In this document: positions 5,618 to 7,296 of the stretch, piece by piece
Layout of the letters: each line of letters begins with the position of its first letter
Numbering within the stretch: the first letter of the stretch is position 1
Source of the DNA: Asaia bogorensis
GTDB taxonomy: Bacteria > Pseudomonadota > Alphaproteobacteria > Acetobacterales > Acetobacteraceae
Assembly: GCA_945874515.1 (NCBI GenBank)
Contig: CAMCHA010000118.1
Location: 1-7,296 of the forward strand
DNA: 7,296 nucleotides
Direction: 5' to 3'
The notes under the pieces: generated by a model
Database searches by the model: none
Told to the model about the DNA's origin: nothing
The model's input: the letters and a program-made list of their open reading frames with translations, nothing else
Position numbers and translations under genes: made by a program

Positions 5618-6348
5618 GCAAAGCTCAGGAACCGGACCTGCATTGCGGCCCCGCCGCCGTGGCCGCGCTTTTCGCGCATCGGCCCACCGATGTGATGCGG
5701 TTTTTCTATACACCCATGCGCCGGCAGGAAGCGGGGCCATTATGCGCGACGCTTGCGAAGCGGCGCTTGCCCTATCGTGAAGTCCCGCCCGAGGAACTAC
5801 AGCGCATCGCCGGCACCGTGCATCACGGCGGCATGGTGGCGGTGGCGCGCCCGCGCGGTGTGGCCTTGTTGGACGTAGCCAACCTGCCGCCGCTGCTTTG
5901 GGCCGCGCCCGTGCTGCCCATACTCGATGGCATCGGCAATCCGCACAATCTTGGCGCCATTGCACGATCCGCGGCTTTTTTCGGCTGCAGGGCTTTGGTG
6001 ATATCGGGCGACCAACGCCAGGCGCGGCTTTCGGATGCTGCGCTCCGCACTGCTGAGGGTGGCTTGGAAGCCCTTGCCGTGTTTCAGGCGCCCGATCTGC
6101 CCGCTTTGCTGCGCGCGCTTGCGCCCCACATGCTGAGCCTGGCCGCCTTGGCGCGGGATGGTGAGGCGCCGGAAGCCACGCCACGCGGGCGCCCTTTCGC
6201 CCTGGTACTCGGCAATGAGGAAAGGGGCCTCGCGCAGGTCAGCATCGCGGCCTGCGCGGCGCGCGTGACGCTGCCCGGTTCCGGCGCGGTCGAAAGCCTG
6301 AATGTTTCGGTCGCTGCTGCGGTGCTGATCCATGCGCTTTGGCGGTGA
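5614..6348 (+). CDS. SpoU/TrmH-family RNA 2'-O-ribose methyltransferase
   Basis: It methylates a ribose 2'-hydroxyl in tRNA or rRNA using SAM, through the trefoil-knot SPOUT fold. The 244-residue product has an N-terminal substrate-binding region (about 8-78, LHCGPAAVAALFAHRP to HGGMVAVARP). The catalytic domain carries the three SpoU motifs: LDGIGNPHNLGAIARSAAFF (104-123; Asn112 and Arg118 conserved), FALVLGNEERGL (195-206), and LPGSGAVESLNVSVAAAVLI (220-239). The knot and SAM pocket are formed by the last two. The ATG overlaps the upstream stop as ATGA (5614-5617), so translation is coupled to the dehydrogenase. The target nucleotide cannot be told from sequence. RlmB-like (23S rRNA) and TrmH-like (tRNA Gm18) enzymes share these motifs, so no symbol is given. 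Confidence 0.93.
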   Translation: MSKAQEPDLHCGPAAVAALFAHRPTDVMRFFYTPMRRQEAGPLCATLAKRRLPYREVPPEELQRIAGTVHHGGMVAVARPRGVALLDVANLPPLLWAAPVLPILDGIGNPHNLGAIARSAAFFGCRALVISGDQRQARLSDAALRTAEGGLEALAVFQAPDLPALLRALAPHMLSLAALARDGEAPEATPRGRPFALVLGNEERGLAQVSIAACAARVTLPGSGAVESLNVSVAAAVLIHALWR

Positions 6349-6366
6349 TGGTCACTGCTTTGAAAC

Positions 6367-6388
6367 GCTTGCGGAAACCTCGCAAAGC
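6367..6388 (+). terminator. Hairpin between the TrmH-family gene and the permease gene
   Basis: GCTTGCG (6367-6373) pairs with CGCAAAGC (6381-6388), with one bulged A (6386) and a seven-base loop. It starts 19 bases after the methyltransferase stop codon, where a terminator would be expected. No T-tract follows, so intrinsic termination would be inefficient. It may be a weak terminator, a 3'-end stabilising structure, or part of the permease leader. Confidence 0.3.
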
Positions 6389-6408
6389 TGCGCTTGGTAG
6401 CAGGTGAT

Positions 6409-7296
6409 ATGACCGAAGCCGCCCTCTCATCCCGCGCCACGCCGCAAGGCAGGGTACTGGCATTTTCCGGCACGCTGGATGCCGCAGGTGCGGCGGCGCT
6501 TTGGCCCGAGATGACGCGCGCCGTAGCCGAAAAACCCAACGCGATTGATCTTTCGGCAGTGGACGTCATGGACAGCGCCGGCGCCATTCTAGTGTTGCGC
6601 GCGGGCGATGCGGTGGCGGTGCAGGGTGGCTCGCCCGATGTGCTCGCGGTTCTGGAGCGCAACCGCAAGGCGCTGGCTGCGGCCCCGTTGCCCGCTGAAG
6701 CACCACGCGATTTCGCGCCCATCACAGCCTTTGGCGGCACGGTGTTTGGCAGCATCCAGGCGGCACTTTCCGGCATTGCCTTTGCTGGGGAGGCTTTGGT
6801 CGCGGCCTTTCGCGTGTTGTTCCGCCCTCGCATGTTCCGCGGTGCTGAATTCCTGCGCCATTTGGATGAGATCGGGCTGCGCGCCTTTCCACTGACGCTG
6901 CTGCTTGGCTTTCTGATCGGGCTGATCCTGGCTTATCAATCCTCCATCCCGCTCAAGCGTTTCGGGGCAGAAATTTTCGTGCCCAATCTTGTGGGCATTT
7001 CGCTGCTGCGCGAATTGGGGCCGCTGCTGGCCGGCGTGGTGCTGGCGGGGCGCACGGGTTCCGCCTTTGCCGCTGAACTCGGCACCATGACGGTGAATGA
7101 GGAAGTGAATGCTTTGCGCATCATGGGCATTGACCCGATGGTGATGCTGGTGCTGCCGCGTTTGCTGGCCGGGATATTGGTGATGCCAGCGCTGACATTG
7201 GTGATGAACCTGGCCGGGCTTGCCGGCATGACAGTGGTGATGGAATCCCTCGGCTTTCCCTGGAGCGCGGTTTCCAACCAATTACAGCAATGGCTC
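6409..7296 (+). CDS. STAS-MlaE fusion ABC lipid transport permease, N-terminal 296 residues (cut by window edge)
   Basis: The frame stays open to the right edge. MlaE permeases sit in the inner membrane of MCE-type ABC systems that move phospholipids between membranes to keep the outer membrane asymmetric. Residues 1-95 look like a STAS domain: AIDLSAVDVMDSAGAILVLR (45-64) has the D-S-x-G signature, the role played by separate MlaB in E. coli. The MlaE domain follows: an amphipathic stretch (about 140-156), a membrane helix FPLTLLLGFLIGLILAY (160-176), then the family block RELGPLLAGVVLAGRTGSAF (201-220) and ELGTMTVNEEVNALRIMGID (223-242). A hydrophobic segment covers about 244-278. About 75-80 residues are probably missing. 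The ATG at 6409 is the first possible after an in-frame stop at 6361-6363; AGGTG is very close to it. Confidence 0.9.
   Translation, partial: MTEAALSSRATPQGRVLAFSGTLDAAGAAALWPEMTRAVAEKPNAIDLSAVDVMDSAGAILVLRAGDAVAVQGGSPDVLAVLERNRKALAAAPLPAEAPRDFAPITAFGGTVFGSIQAALSGIAFAGEALVAAFRVLFRPRMFRGAEFLRHLDEIGLRAFPLTLLLGFLIGLILAYQSSIPLKRFGAEIFVPNLVGISLLRELGPLLAGVVLAGRTGSAFAAELGTMTVNEEVNALRIMGIDPMVMLVLPRLLAGILVMPALTLVMNLAGLAGMTVVMESLGFPWSAVSNQLQQWL

Noticed and set aside
4873..5679. A 268-codon minus-strand open frame opposite the Ldh-family gene
   Set aside because: Its serine/alanine/proline-rich product is typical of an antisense shadow of GC-rich coding sequence, and it shows no domain signature.
5258..6184. 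A 308-codon minus-strand open frame opposite the Ldh-family and TrmH-family genes
   Set aside because: It spans two well-supported plus-strand genes, its composition is R/A/P-rich and repetitive, and it has no motif or ribosome binding site.
6084..6833. A 249-codon minus-strand open frame across the TrmH-family gene end and the permease start
   Set aside because: It is antisense to two genes with clear motifs, with low-complexity A/S/R-rich composition.
6589..7281. A 230-codon minus-strand open frame opposite the permease
   Set aside because: It is rich in H, Q and R and antisense to a clear MlaE domain. The plus-strand frame is open to the window end and carries the conserved block.
1..7296. 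Search for CRISPR arrays, tRNA or rRNA genes, insertion-sequence ends and long direct repeats
   Set aside because: Nothing repeated at regular spacing, no cloverleaf-like sequence and no transposase-like protein were seen on either strand. The genes fill nearly the whole window.

Overview
The window looks like an ordinary stretch of chromosome from a GC-rich alphaproteobacterium. The clues are an Hsp20 gene followed by a DUF1150 gene (a typical alphaproteobacterial pairing), a Bug-type solute-binding protein, an M20 amidohydrolase, and a permease with a STAS domain fused to an MlaE domain. An Acetobacterales or Rhodospirillales relative is my best guess, from protein flavour only. Coding density is very high. 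No intergenic gap exceeds about 130 bases. I see no mobile element, CRISPR array, tRNA or rRNA.

Positions 1-590, minus strand: the N-terminal formylation/deformylation pair. def (peptide deformylase) is followed by fmt (methionyl-tRNA formyltransferase), which overlaps it by four bases and runs off the left edge. Together they add and remove the formyl group on initiator methionine.

Positions 591-1518, plus strand: a stress unit facing away from def. It has a possible RpoH-type promoter and a 5' leader whose last hairpin buries the Shine-Dalgarno sequence in the way a ROSE RNA thermometer does. This precedes a small heat-shock chaperone gene and then a DUF1150 gene.

Positions 1534-3526, minus strand: a two-gene unit in which an M20 metallo-amidohydrolase is followed 13 bases later by an FkbM-like SAM-dependent methyltransferase of unknown substrate. 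It converges on the DUF1150 gene with only 15 bases between the stop codons.

Positions 3642-6348, plus strand: a tightly coupled run of three genes, facing away from the amidohydrolase. They encode a periplasmic Bug/TctC-type solute-binding protein, a malate/L-lactate dehydrogenase (Ldh) family oxidoreductase, and a SpoU/TrmH-family RNA 2'-O-methyltransferase. The first two suggest uptake and oxidation or reduction of a small carboxylate. The RNA methyltransferase appears to be co-transcribed but is functionally unrelated.

Positions 6409-7296, plus strand: the start of a STAS-MlaE lipid-transport ABC permease gene, cut by the right edge. Its ATPase and MCE-domain partners probably lie just beyond.

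I found no convincing new multi-gene system. The most interesting item is the ROSE-like thermometer upstream of the hsp20 gene.
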